Shown here piece by piece: positions 33,886 to 43,072 of a stretch of 64,000 nucleotides of DNA; within the stretch, counting starts at the first letter, position 1, and each line of letters begins with the position of its first letter. This DNA comes from Flavobacterium seoulense. GTDB taxonomy: Bacteria > Bacteroidota > Bacteroidia > Flavobacteriales > Flavobacteriaceae. The stretch is taken from assembly GCF_000695795.1 (NCBI RefSeq), contig NZ_JNCA01000024.1:1-64000 (forward strand), given 5' to 3'. Both the position numbers and the translations under genes were made by a program. The notes under the pieces were generated by a model. It did not search any database. It was not told the origin of the DNA and was given only the letters and a program-made list of their open reading frames with translations.

Positions 33886-35400
33886 ATGAAGAAAAAACTA
33901 TTTATTTCTCTAGCCTTGGCAACTTCTCTTCTTGCTACGGCGCAACAAAAAAATTCACTATTAGACCAATCCTTTTGGAAATCTTCTCCAGATGTGGCAG
34001 CACTAAAAGCTGAAATAGCTAAAGGAAATAATCCTGCAGAAAGTACCAGAAATGCTTTTGATGCAGTTGTATATGCCATAAACAGCGATGCTCCTACAGA
34101 AACCATCAAATATCTAATTGAACAACCTGGAAATTCTGTTAGCAAACCTACACATGACAACCGTATTTATTTACATTGGGCTGCCGGAAAAGGTAACTTA
34201 GAATTAGTAAACTATTTAATCGCTAAAGGATCAGATATTAATCTTGAAGATAGCCACGGTAGCTTTCCTATAACTGCAGCTTTATATAGTCAAAACAATA
34301 TTGCTATTTGTGAAGCGCTTTTTAAAGCTGGTGTTGATCCGAAGAAAAAATACAGAGATGGTGCTAATCTTTTACTTTTAGGGGTTTCAAATGACAAAGA
34401 TTTAAGTTTGAGTAAATATTTAGAAACAAAAGGTTTATCTCTTAAAGATACCGACAATAAAGGAAATACGGCATTTAATTATACTGCAAGAACTGGTAAT
34501 ATTCCTTTATTAAAAACACTTTTACAAAAAGGAGTAAAAGCTACTGATAATGCTGTAATTCTTGCTTCTGAAGGATCTCGTCGTGAATCAAATACTTTAG
34601 AAGTTTACAAATATTTAATTGAAGATTTAAAATTAAAACCAACAGCCGTTTCACCTGAAGGAGCAACTGTATTACATAACTTAGCACGTAAGGCTAATCA
34701 AAATGAAATTATCAATTATTTCTTAAGCAAAGGCGTTGATGTTAATAAAGCTGATAATGATGGAAATACTGCTTTAATTAATGCTGCAGCTGGTAGAGAT
34801 ACTGAAGCATTAGAATTATTACTTACTAAAGTAAAAAACATTAATGCTCAAAATGCTAAAGGAGAATCGGCTTTATCAGTAGCGGTACAATCAGGAAGTA
34901 CTAAAGCAGTTGAACTTTTGCTAAAAAACAAAGCTGATGTTGCTGTTTTAGATAAAGATGGTAATAATTTAGGTTATTATTTAATTCAATCTTACCGTCC
35001 ATTTATGATGATGGGACGTGGTCTTGCAGCTGAAAGTAATGCTCCAAAAGAAGATTCTTTTGCAGTAAAATTAAAACTATTACAAGACAACGGATTGAAT
35101 TTATCTCAAGCACAAAAAGACGGAAACAACCTGTATCATTTTGCAGTTGTAAAAAACGATATAACTTTGCTTAATAAATTAGCCGATTTAAAAATCGATA
35201 TCAATGGTCAAAACAAAGACGGATTAACTGCTTTGCACAGAGCTGCCATGATTGCAAAAAACGATACTGTATTGAAATACTTATTATCAAATGGCGCTAA
35301 AAAAGATATCAAAACTGAGTTTGACGAAAGCGCTTACGACTTAGCTAAAGAAAATGAAACCCTAACCCAAAACAACATTTCTGTTGAAATTTTAAAATAA
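33886..35400 (+). CDS. Secreted ankyrin-repeat protein
   Basis: A 504-residue exported protein. A signal peptide (MKKKLFISLALATSLLATAQ) precedes about ten ankyrin repeats (each about 33 residues, e.g. NRIYLHWAAGKGNLELVNYL, DGLTALHRAAMIAKND, DGNTALINAAAGRDTEAL). Ankyrin repeats bind proteins, and a periplasmic location suggests a scaffold for an envelope complex. It heads a rightward row with DUF2271 (4-bp gap), the PepSY reductase and ApbE, and possible iron-type operators precede it. Its partner is unknown. Confidence 0.85.
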   Translation: MKKKLFISLALATSLLATAQQKNSLLDQSFWKSSPDVAALKAEIAKGNNPAESTRNAFDAVVYAINSDAPTETIKYLIEQPGNSVSKPTHDNRIYLHWAAGKGNLELVNYLIAKGSDINLEDSHGSFPITAALYSQNNIAICEALFKAGVDPKKKYRDGANLLLLGVSNDKDLSLSKYLETKGLSLKDTDNKGNTAFNYTARTGNIPLLKTLLQKGVKATDNAVILASEGSRRESNTLEVYKYLIEDLKLKPTAVSPEGATVLHNLARKANQNEIINYFLSKGVDVNKADNDGNTALINAAAGRDTEALELLLTKVKNINAQNAKGESALSVAVQSGSTKAVELLLKNKADVAVLDKDGNNLGYYLIQSYRPFMMMGRGLAAESNAPKEDSFAVKLKLLQDNGLNLSQAQKDGNNLYHFAVVKNDITLLNKLADLKIDINGQNKDGLTALHRAAMIAKNDTVLKYLLSNGAKKDIKTEFDESAYDLAKENETLTQNNISVEILK

Positions 35401-35404
35401 TACA

Positions 35405-35887
35405 ATGAAATCTTTAATTAAAACTGCCCTAACAGGCGCATTTATTTTACTTCTTTCTTTTCAGGCTACAGCTCAAAGTAGCAAATACAAATGCATGCTT
35501 CAAATGTCTAATTATGTTGGCGAAGGTGCTTATGTAGTAGTTTCTTTAATTAATGCTAAAGGGGAATACGAAAAAACTCTTTACGTAATGGGAGACGATA
35601 AAAAATGGTATAGCAGTTTAAAAGAATGGAATAAATTCCAAACTAAAAAACCAACTAATATTAGTGCCATTACAGGAGCTTCTGTAACTGGAGGTGACCG
35701 TAGTATTACAACTATCGAAATTGACAATACTAAAATTAACAGTGGTTATAAATTACGTTTTGAATCAGCAGTAGAAGATCAAAAATACCATATTTCTGAT
35801 GTAGAAATTCCTCTTACAACTGCAGGAATTGCTGAAAAAACAGAAGGAAAAGGATACATCCGTTACGTAAGATTAAGCAAAATATAA
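35405..35887 (+). CDS. DUF2271 protein, probable flavinylated periplasmic carrier
   Basis: A 160-residue exported protein (signal peptide to about ATAQ at residue 24) of the DUF2271 family. Residues 90-95 read TGASVT, fitting the motif at which ApbE attaches FMN covalently to Thr ((S/T)GA(S/T)xT as in NqrC and RnfG); Thr95 would carry the FMN. Its neighbours are a PepSY-flavodoxin-reductase protein and ApbE, which supplies that modification. I infer a periplasmic flavin electron carrier. Attachment itself is not shown by the sequence. Confidence 0.75.
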   Translation: MKSLIKTALTGAFILLLSFQATAQSSKYKCMLQMSNYVGEGAYVVVSLINAKGEYEKTLYVMGDDKKWYSSLKEWNKFQTKKPTNISAITGASVTGGDRSITTIEIDNTKINSGYKLRFESAVEDQKYHISDVEIPLTTAGIAEKTEGKGYIRYVRLSKI

Positions 35888-35899
35888 TAGCATAACCCG

Positions 35900-38077
35900 A
35901 TGACTCTTTCCTTTTGGCGGTATTCACACCTCGCTTTGGCGGTATTTTCTTCTGTATTTTTAATTATTGCATCCGTAACAGGTACAATCCTTGCGGTAGA
36001 TGCGATTCAGGAGAAAATACCATCCCATCGGGTGGCAAATTTCGAAGATATTACACTGGCACAAACACTGCCTGTATTACGTAAAATCTATCCCGAAATA
36101 ACAGAATTAAGTATCGATCACAAGCAGTTTGTAACCTTACAGGCTATTGATAATGATGGAAACGACGTCAATGGATACATCGACCCTTTAACAGGAAAAA
36201 TTATTGGTACACCAACTAAAAAAAGTGACTTTATTAATTGGAACACCAGTTTGCACCGTTCTTTGTTTCTTCACGAAACAGGACGTATTTTTATTGGCAT
36301 TAATGCCTTTTTATTAGTATTAATTGCTATTTCAGGTTTTGTTCTTGTTCTCAACAGACAAAGAGGTTTACGTAATTTCTTTTCGAAAATTGTAAAAGAA
36401 TATCTCGCCCAATATTATCATGTTTTATTAGGCCGACTGGCGTTAATTCCTATTTTGATTATAGCGCTCACCGGAACGTTCTTATCAATGGAACGCTTTC
36501 ATCTATTCGAAAATAAAGACGAAAAACAAACTGAAACAACAGCAACTAATACCAAGAAAACATTTGATTTAAAAACTACTCCTTTAGCCAATATTACTAA
36601 AATTGAATTCCCTTTTTCAGACGATCCTGAAGATTATTACATTTTTGAATTAAAAGACCGAAAAATCGAAGTTGAGCAATATTCGAATGAAATAATCTCT
36701 GAGGAACAATTCCCGACAACTAAGTTAATGTCTGATTTGAGTTTGGATTTACATACCGGGAGAGCAAATGTATTTTGGGCATTTATCCTCGGATTAGCTT
36801 CTTTAAACATTTTGTTTTTTATCTATTCCGGATTTGCAATGACTTTTAAAAGAAGAGCAAGCCGTATCAAAAACAAGTTCAAAGCCCACGAAAGTCAATA
36901 CATTTTATTAGTAGGTTCAGAAAACGGAAGTTCGTTGCGTTTTGCCAATGCCATCCTGAAACAGTTAAATGATCAGGGCAAGAAAGCACATCTTGCACAA
37001 TTAAATAATTATACACTTTATCCAAAAGCAGAACATTTATTGATTTTTACCTCAACTTATGGTTTGGGTGATGCTCCTTCTAATGCTGGAAAATTTGTAT
37101 CGCTTTTAGAAAAACACAATCAGCAACAACAAATTAATTATTCTGTAATAGGGTTTGGTTCTAAATCGTATCCTGATTTTTGCGGTTATGCCAAAGAAAT
37201 TGATACTCTTTTAGCAAATAAAACCTGGGCGAATCGTTTCTTAGAAATCCAAACTGTAAATGATAAATCAGCCGAAGAATTTGTGAATTGGGTACAATTA
37301 TGGAGTGCCAAAACTGGAATTTCACTGAGCACTACTCCATCAGTTTACAATCATATTCCTAAAGGATTACAACAATTAATGGTTTTAGACAAAACCACTG
37401 TTTCAGAAACCGATCAAACTTTTTTACTGACTTTAAGAGCCGGAATGCGAAGCAAATTCACTTCGGGAGATTTATTGGCAATTTATCCAGCTAATGATAA
37501 TCGCGAACGTTTGTATTCTATTGGAAAAAACAACGGTAATCTTCAGTTAGCAGTAAAGTTGCATCCATCAGGTTTAGGTTCAGGATTTTTATACAATTTA
37601 AATCCAGGTGACACCATTAAATCGCAAATCATTAGTAATCATGCTTTTCATTTTCCAAAAAAAGCAAAACAAGTCGTTTTAATTTCAAATGGAACAGGTA
37701 TTGCTCCTTTCCTTGGAATGATTGCGCAAAACAAGAAAAAAACTGATGTTCATTTGTATTCGGGCTTCCGTCAGGAAACTGAAATTACCAAATATTATCA
37801 GGATTTTGCCAATGAAATGATCCAAAAGCAATATCTAAAACAATTTCATCTGGCTTATTCTCGTGAGGCAAATCATCATTATGTGATAGATTTGATCCGA
37901 ATTGATGCTGATTTCTTTGCTAATTTATTGAAAAATGATGGTGTAATTATGATTTGTGGCGCACTGGCAATGCAATTTGATGTCGAAAAAGTACTAGATA
38001 CTATTTGCATTGAAAAAAATAACACCACAATTTCAGAATACAAATCCAAAGGTCAAATCCTTACAGATTGTTATTAA
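35900..38077 (+). CDS. PepSY-domain transmembrane flavodoxin/NAD(P)H reductase
   Basis: A 725-residue membrane fusion protein. Order: PepSY-associated membrane domain (about 1-310, four or five helices and conserved His such as HETGRIFIG), flavodoxin-like FMN domain (about 328-460, LLVGSENGSSLRFA and TSTYGLGDAPS), and FAD/NAD(P)H reductase domain (about 475-725, RLYSIG, ISNGTGIAPFLGM, MICGALAMQFDVEKVL). Electrons from NAD(P)H would pass through FAD and FMN across the membrane, as in sulfite-reductase-like and ferric-reductase systems. Likely acceptors are the flavinylated DUF2271 protein and then ferric iron; that route is inferred from the operon. Confidence 0.85.
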   Translation: MTLSFWRYSHLALAVFSSVFLIIASVTGTILAVDAIQEKIPSHRVANFEDITLAQTLPVLRKIYPEITELSIDHKQFVTLQAIDNDGNDVNGYIDPLTGKIIGTPTKKSDFINWNTSLHRSLFLHETGRIFIGINAFLLVLIAISGFVLVLNRQRGLRNFFSKIVKEYLAQYYHVLLGRLALIPILIIALTGTFLSMERFHLFENKDEKQTETTATNTKKTFDLKTTPLANITKIEFPFSDDPEDYYIFELKDRKIEVEQYSNEIISEEQFPTTKLMSDLSLDLHTGRANVFWAFILGLASLNILFFIYSGFAMTFKRRASRIKNKFKAHESQYILLVGSENGSSLRFANAILKQLNDQGKKAHLAQLNNYTLYPKAEHLLIFTSTYGLGDAPSNAGKFVSLLEKHNQQQQINYSVIGFGSKSYPDFCGYAKEIDTLLANKTWANRFLEIQTVNDKSAEEFVNWVQLWSAKTGISLSTTPSVYNHIPKGLQQLMVLDKTTVSETDQTFLLTLRAGMRSKFTSGDLLAIYPANDNRERLYSIGKNNGNLQLAVKLHPSGLGSGFLYNLNPGDTIKSQIISNHAFHFPKKAKQVVLISNGTGIAPFLGMIAQNKKKTDVHLYSGFRQETEITKYYQDFANEMIQKQYLKQFHLAYSREANHHYVIDLIRIDADFFANLLKNDGVIMICGALAMQFDVEKVLDTICIEKNNTTISEYKSKGQILTDCY

Positions 38078-38101
38078 TCTATTTTTTAAATTTCTTTTCG
38101 A

Positions 38102-39109
38102 ATGAAAACCAAACACTTATCCATTGTAAGCTTTTTTACATTCCTGTTATTTGGATTGTCTTGTCATTCGCAGGTTTTAAGAAAAAGAGCAACAATGCTT
38201 ATGGGCGGTCGTTTTGATATTAGTATTGTTGCGCAGGATTCGCTTTCGGCTGAACAAAATATTGATATCATTATTGCTGAAATTAGCAGAATAGAGCATT
38301 TAATTTCCGATTGGAAACCGACTTCTCAAGTTTCAGAAGTGAATCAAAATGCAGGAATTCGTCCAGTAAAAGTAGACAAAGAAGTTTTTGAACTAACCAA
38401 AAGAGCTATTCATTTTTCTGAAATTACTAATGGTGCTTTTGATATTAGTTTTGCTGCCATGGATCGCATTTGGAAATTTGACGGTTCGATGACCGAAATG
38501 CCAACACCGGAAGCAATAAAAAAATCCGTAGAAAAAGTTGGCTACAAAAACATCATCTTAGACAGTGTTAATTCGACTATTTTCTTAAAATTAAAAGGAA
38601 TGAAAATCGGATTTGGCGCTCTTGGTGAAGGTTATGCAACCAACAAATGCCAGGAAATGATGCTTGCAAAAGGTATCGAATCCGGAATTGTAAATGCCAC
38701 AGGCGATATGAGTGTCTGGGGAACTCAGCCCGACGGAAAACCCTGGAATATTGGTATTACTAATCCGTTTCGTCCAAGAGATATCGCAGCAGTTATTTCT
38801 TTAAAAAATACTGCAATAACCACTTCTGGTTCTTATGAAAAATATGTTGTTTTTGACGGTAAACGCTATTCTCATATTATTAATCCAGTTACTGGCTATC
38901 CTGCAACGGGATTATGTAGTGTAACGGTTTTAGGTCCTAATGCTGAAATAGCAAACGGTTTTAGCACCTCAGCCATGGTTTTAGGAAAAGATGAAGCTAT
39001 CAAATTACTCAATAAATATCCTGATTACAGTTTTATCTTCATCACCGATTCTGGTAAAATGATTAAATCAAAGAATTTCCCTAAACGACAATTAAAAAAA
39101 TACCGATAA
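38102..39109 (+). CDS. apbE: FAD:protein FMN transferase
   Basis: A 335-residue ApbE-family enzyme that uses FAD and Mg to attach FMN to Thr of exported proteins. An N-terminal membrane or lipoprotein-like signal (LFGLSCHSQ) puts it outside the cytoplasm. Family motifs: GALGEGYATNKC, NATGDMSVWG, and the metal/FAD site TSGSYEKYVVFDGKRYSHIINP. It follows the PepSY reductase by 24 bp, and the DUF2271 protein upstream carries the target motif, so a dedicated maturase is likely. Confidence 0.9.
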   Translation: MKTKHLSIVSFFTFLLFGLSCHSQVLRKRATMLMGGRFDISIVAQDSLSAEQNIDIIIAEISRIEHLISDWKPTSQVSEVNQNAGIRPVKVDKEVFELTKRAIHFSEITNGAFDISFAAMDRIWKFDGSMTEMPTPEAIKKSVEKVGYKNIILDSVNSTIFLKLKGMKIGFGALGEGYATNKCQEMMLAKGIESGIVNATGDMSVWGTQPDGKPWNIGITNPFRPRDIAAVISLKNTAITTSGSYEKYVVFDGKRYSHIINPVTGYPATGLCSVTVLGPNAEIANGFSTSAMVLGKDEAIKLLNKYPDYSFIFITDSGKMIKSKNFPKRQLKKYR

Positions 39110-39562
39110 TTATTTCAGTTTAATTGTCCATTCAAATTCCATTTCTGAAACAGCTTCTCCATTTTCATTAGTTCCAATAGATTTTAACCAAAACGTCTGC
39201 CCTTCTCCTGTTGCAATCGTATTTTGGATTGCAGATTCTATTTGATTTTCATTTCTACATTCAAAAGTAATTCTTCCCGTTGCTTTTTTAGTAAACTTAC
39301 TTTTATTGTTAGCAACAAGCATGGCTATATTTCGATTACTTTGTTGGATATGCAACATTACTAAAGATCCTGTAGTCAATTCGGCAGCCATTGCCTGGAC
39401 CGCAAAATACATAGAGTTAAACGGATTTTGATTAATCCATCGGTGTTTTACTGTTACTTTACAGTAATTAAAATCTATCTCTTTTACCCGAACTCCGCAA
39501 AGGTATGCTGACGGTAATTTGAATAATAAAAAACGATTTAATTTTGCCGCTGTAAGTTTCAT
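39110..39562 (-). CDS. DUF4442 hotdog-fold protein
   Basis: A 150-residue protein with the pattern of DUF4442, a thioesterase-like hotdog fold (MYFAVQAMAAELTTGSLVMLHI). A conserved Asn or Asp often used for catalysis in thioesterases is not evident, so the activity is open. I start at 39562 (MKLTAAKLNRF); nine codons upstream are also open. It converges with apbE: its stop begins directly after the apbE stop. Confidence 0.8.
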   Translation of the reverse strand: MKLTAAKLNRFLLFKLPSAYLCGVRVKEIDFNYCKVTVKHRWINQNPFNSMYFAVQAMAAELTTGSLVMLHIQQSNRNIAMLVANNKSKFTKKATGRITFECRNENQIESAIQNTIATGEGQTFWLKSIGTNENGEAVSEMEFEWTIKLK

Positions 39563-39713
39563 TTCATTGGTTTTAAATCTAATATACAAAAATATTCATT
39601 AGTTCAATCAGATTTGTTTTTGTTAATTTTGTGTTAATTTTAAGTACTTTGCAATACATAATACCTTTTTTAAAACATATATTTGTATAAGAAATTACTA
39701 TAGACTACAAAAT

Positions 39714-40169
39714 ATGGAAACAAAAAACGAACAAACCACAGCAGCTTTAACGCATTTAAGTGCACTATCACAGTACTTTATCCCTTTTGGAAATTTTATA
39801 TTTCCAATATTAATTTGGAGTAGTAAAAAAGAAAAATCGGAGTTTATTGATTATCACGGAAAACAGGTCATCAATTTCCAACTTAGTATTTTACTTTATT
39901 CAGTATTATTCATTTTGATTGCTATACCAATATTTGCTACTGTAGTATTTAGCAATGTAAACTGGAACGAACTAATAAATGATCAGGATTTCATTTTAGA
40001 AAAAGTTAATATGGCAGATAATATTGGTCTTTTAACAATCGGAATTATAGCAGTATTATCAATCTTTCTATTAAAAGTAGCTGAATTTTTCCTGATCATC
40101 ATTAAATCAATAAATGCTTCAAATGGAGAAAAAACTACTTATCCGCTTACAATAAACTTTATTAAGTAA
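39714..40169 (+). CDS. DUF4870 membrane protein
   Basis: A 151-residue membrane protein with three or four helices and the DUF4870 signature (LTHLSALSQYFIPFGNFIFPILIW, FIDYHGKQVINFQLSILLYS). Function unknown. It is the first of five rightward genes that include PadR, PspC and GIN-domain proteins, so a role in envelope-stress response is likely by association. Confidence 0.83.
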   Translation: METKNEQTTAALTHLSALSQYFIPFGNFIFPILIWSSKKEKSEFIDYHGKQVINFQLSILLYSVLFILIAIPIFATVVFSNVNWNELINDQDFILEKVNMADNIGLLTIGIIAVLSIFLLKVAEFFLIIIKSINASNGEKTTYPLTINFIK

Positions 40170-40183
40170 TAAAATGACATATC

Positions 40184-40522
40184 ATGAACATTGAAAACAC
40201 AAAAGCACAGATGCGTAAAGGTGTTCTCGAGTTTTGCATCTTATCAGTTTTAAAAGAAAAAGATGCTTATACATCCGAAATATTAGAAACCTTAAAAAAC
40301 GCAAAATTATTAGTTGTTGAGGGAACAATTTATCCTTTGCTAACACGACTAAAAAACGACGAACTACTAACCTATCGCTGGGAAGAATCTACTTCAGGAC
40401 CGCCACGTAAATACTATGGACTAACTGAAACCGGACAAATTTTCTTAAACGAACTCAATGGCACTTGGACTGAATTATCAAATGCTGTAAATTTAATAAC
40501 AAATCAAAACAAAGAGTCATGA
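40184..40522 (+). CDS. PadR-family transcriptional regulator
   Basis: A 112-residue winged-helix repressor of the PadR family (RKGVLEFCILSVLKEKDAYTSEILETLKN; LLVVEGTIYPLLTRLKNDEL; GPPRKYYGLTETG). It overlaps the start of the PspC gene by 4 bp (ATGA), so it probably controls this same operon. The ligand is unknown. Confidence 0.92.
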   Translation: MNIENTKAQMRKGVLEFCILSVLKEKDAYTSEILETLKNAKLLVVEGTIYPLLTRLKNDELLTYRWEESTSGPPRKYYGLTETGQIFLNELNGTWTELSNAVNLITNQNKES

Positions 40523-42210
40523 ACAAAACTGTAAATATAAACCTAGGCGGTATGTTCTTTCATATAGACGAAGATGCATACCAAAAATTATCCCGCTATT
40601 TTGACGCTATAAAACGTTCTCTTACTAATTCTTCGGGTCAGGATGAAGTAATTAAAGATATCGAAATGAGAATTGCTGAATTGTTAAACGAAAAACAAAA
40701 AAGCGACAAACATGTAGTAGGTTTAAAAGAAGTAGATGAAATAATCGCAATTATGGGACAACCCGAAGATTACATCATCGAAGACGAACCAAAATCGTAT
40801 GACAATAAGTACCAACATACCGCAACTTACAAATCAAAAAAATTGTACCGCGATGGCGAAAAAGGAATACTGGGCGGTGTGGCTGCTGGTTTAGGTCATT
40901 ATTTTGGTATTGATACGGTTTGGATTAGAGTTGTTTTACTTTTATTAGTTTTTGCTGGTTTTGGAACAGGAATCATTGCTTATATCATTCTTTGGATTGT
41001 AACTCCCGAAGCAAAAACTACTTCTGAAAAAATAGAAATGACTGGAGAACCGGTAAATATTTCGAATATTGAAAAAAAAGTTAGAGAAGAATTTGAAAGT
41101 GTTTCGGAGAAAATTAAAAATGCAGATTACGATAAATACGGTAATCAGATAAAAAAAAATGCTTCGAATGTAGGGAATTCATTAGGCAATTTTATTCTAA
41201 GCGTTTTCAAAATCATAGCTAAATTCCTAGGAATAATCCTAATCATTACAGGAATAGCAACATTATTAGGTTTACTAATAGGTATTTTTACTTTTGGAAC
41301 TAATACTTTCGTTGATTTTCCGTGGCAGGGTTTTGTAGAAACGAGCAATTTCACTGATTATCCTATCTGGACTTTTGGTTTATTGATGTTTTTTGCCATC
41401 GGGATTCCTTTCTTTTTCCTGACATTATTAGGATTCAAATTATTAGCTCCTAATACAAAATCGATTGGGTCTGTTGCCAAATATACTTTGCTGGCGCTTT
41501 GGATCATCGCTATTGCCTTAGCCGTTTCATTGGGATTAAAACAAGCTTCAGCCTTTGCAATGGACGGCCGTGTAGTTAAAAAAGAAGCCTTAACTATTCC
41601 GATACAGGATACTTTGCAAATTAAATTTGTACACAATGATTATTATGCAAAAGATATCGATGATCGTTCAGAGTTTAAAATCACTCAGGATGCAACCAAT
41701 AATGATGTTATCTATTCGAATGAAGTTCGTTTTCAAATAAAAAAATCAAACGAAAATCATTCTTACATCCAAATCGAAAAAGAATCAAAAGGAAAATCAT
41801 TTGCAGAAGCCAAAGAAAAAGCAGAACAAATTCGTTACCAATATAAAATTGTGGGCAATCAATTAATTTTCGATAACTATTTACTAACTAATTTAAAAAA
41901 TAAATTCAGAAATCAAGAAGTAGAAATTACTATATTTTTAACCGAAGGAACTATTTTCAAAATTGATTCAAGTGCACGTCATTATAATCAGTCTGATAAT
42001 GATTTTTTTGATTTTGAAGATGATATTGATAATCCGTTGTACAAAGTAGGCTATTCTGAAGTATCTTGTTTAAACTGTTCTTACAGCGAATATTCTAATG
42101 TGACTTTGACAACTAGCAGGAATGTAGAAATTACAACAAAAAATGACAGCGTAAACAGTCATTCCCGATTAAAAATAGGTAAAGATGGTATCATTATTAA
42201 AACCAATTAA
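40519..42210 (+). CDS. PspC-domain membrane protein
   Basis: A 563-residue membrane protein. An N-terminal helical domain (about 1-90) precedes a PspC domain (about 108-172: LYRDGEKGILGGVAAGLGHYFGID... with a strong helix). After more membrane segments (about 225-345) comes a large C-terminal soluble domain (about 360-560) that in this group resembles GIN-type beta structure. PspC proteins respond to membrane stress. It is translationally coupled to PadR. Confidence 0.87.
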   Translation: MNKTVNINLGGMFFHIDEDAYQKLSRYFDAIKRSLTNSSGQDEVIKDIEMRIAELLNEKQKSDKHVVGLKEVDEIIAIMGQPEDYIIEDEPKSYDNKYQHTATYKSKKLYRDGEKGILGGVAAGLGHYFGIDTVWIRVVLLLLVFAGFGTGIIAYIILWIVTPEAKTTSEKIEMTGEPVNISNIEKKVREEFESVSEKIKNADYDKYGNQIKKNASNVGNSLGNFILSVFKIIAKFLGIILIITGIATLLGLLIGIFTFGTNTFVDFPWQGFVETSNFTDYPIWTFGLLMFFAIGIPFFFLTLLGFKLLAPNTKSIGSVAKYTLLALWIIAIALAVSLGLKQASAFAMDGRVVKKEALTIPIQDTLQIKFVHNDYYAKDIDDRSEFKITQDATNNDVIYSNEVRFQIKKSNENHSYIQIEKESKGKSFAEAKEKAEQIRYQYKIVGNQLIFDNYLLTNLKNKFRNQEVEITIFLTEGTIFKIDSSARHYNQSDNDFFDFEDDIDNPLYKVGYSEVSCLNCSYSEYSNVTLTTSRNVEITTKNDSVNSHSRLKIGKDGIIIKTN

Positions 42211-42212
42211 TC

Positions 42213-42992
42213 ATGCAAAAAACTAAATTCATTAGCTGTATTTTGTTCTCTTTTGTACTATTGTCTTTTACTTCCTGCATTAATTGTGAAAGAGATGAAT
42301 CGATAAAAACCATAAAAACGTCTGAAAATGTTACACATGAATCCAGACATTTTAACGAGAGTTTCAATAAAATTAAGGTGAGCAGTGACATTCAAGTTAT
42401 TATCGAACAAGGAAAAAATACCGAAGTTACGGTTGTTACCAATGAAGATTTTCAAAAACGCATCAGCACAAAAGTAGAAAATGGTACTTTATACATTTCG
42501 AACAGCACCAGTAAAACTACTTTTTCAGTTTTTGGATACAAAAGCACTAAAATTTATGATGCAGCAACTAAAAAAGTCATTATTAAAACCCCATCACTAA
42601 CCGAATTAGAAGCCAATGCAGCTTCGAAAATTGAAAGTAAAGGAATTTTAAGAGGCAACTCAATTACACTAAAATCATCGAGTGCCAGTCATATAAAACT
42701 GCAATTAGAATTCGAAAAAATTATTGCCGAATCCAGCAGTGCCAGTAAAATTGAATTGGAAGGAATGGCGCTTGAATTAATTGCAAATGCATCAAGTTCC
42801 AGTAAAATTGATGCCGATGATTTACTTGCAAATTTGGTGACAGCAGAATCTTCGAGTGCTTCAAAAATTAGTACCCATCCTATTGTGAGTCTAAAAGCCG
42901 AAGCCAATAGTGCTGGCGAAATTAAGTACAATTCGCTTCCTAAACAATTACAACAAAGCACTAACTCAGGTGGAAGCATCAAACAAGATTAA
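42213..42992 (+). CDS. GIN-domain (DUF2807) lipoprotein
   Basis: A 259-residue secreted protein of the GIN/DUF2807 family. A lipobox SFTSC follows the hydrophobic start, so it is probably an outer- or inner-membrane lipoprotein (Cys22). The domain is a right-handed parallel beta-helix-like repeat: KITIESKGILRG, SSSASHIKLQ, SSSASKIELEG and SSSSKIDADD recur about every 18 residues. It starts 2 bp after the PspC gene. Confidence 0.85.
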   Translation: MQKTKFISCILFSFVLLSFTSCINCERDESIKTIKTSENVTHESRHFNESFNKIKVSSDIQVIIEQGKNTEVTVVTNEDFQKRISTKVENGTLYISNSTSKTTFSVFGYKSTKIYDAATKKVIIKTPSLTELEANAASKIESKGILRGNSITLKSSSASHIKLQLEFEKIIAESSSASKIELEGMALELIANASSSSKIDADDLLANLVTAESSSASKISTHPIVSLKAEANSAGEIKYNSLPKQLQQSTNSGGSIKQD

Positions 42993-43017
42993 CATAAATT
43001 ATCTTTAAAATACTAAG

Positions 43018-43048
43018 AATCGCTCTCTCACAAGGAGCGATTTTTTTA
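43018..43048 (+). terminator. Terminator after the first GIN gene
   Basis: AATCGCTC (43018-43025) pairs with GAGCGATT (43035-43042), then T-run. Confidence 0.85.
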
Positions 43049-43072
43049 TATTTGCAGGCAACCTAAATAAAA

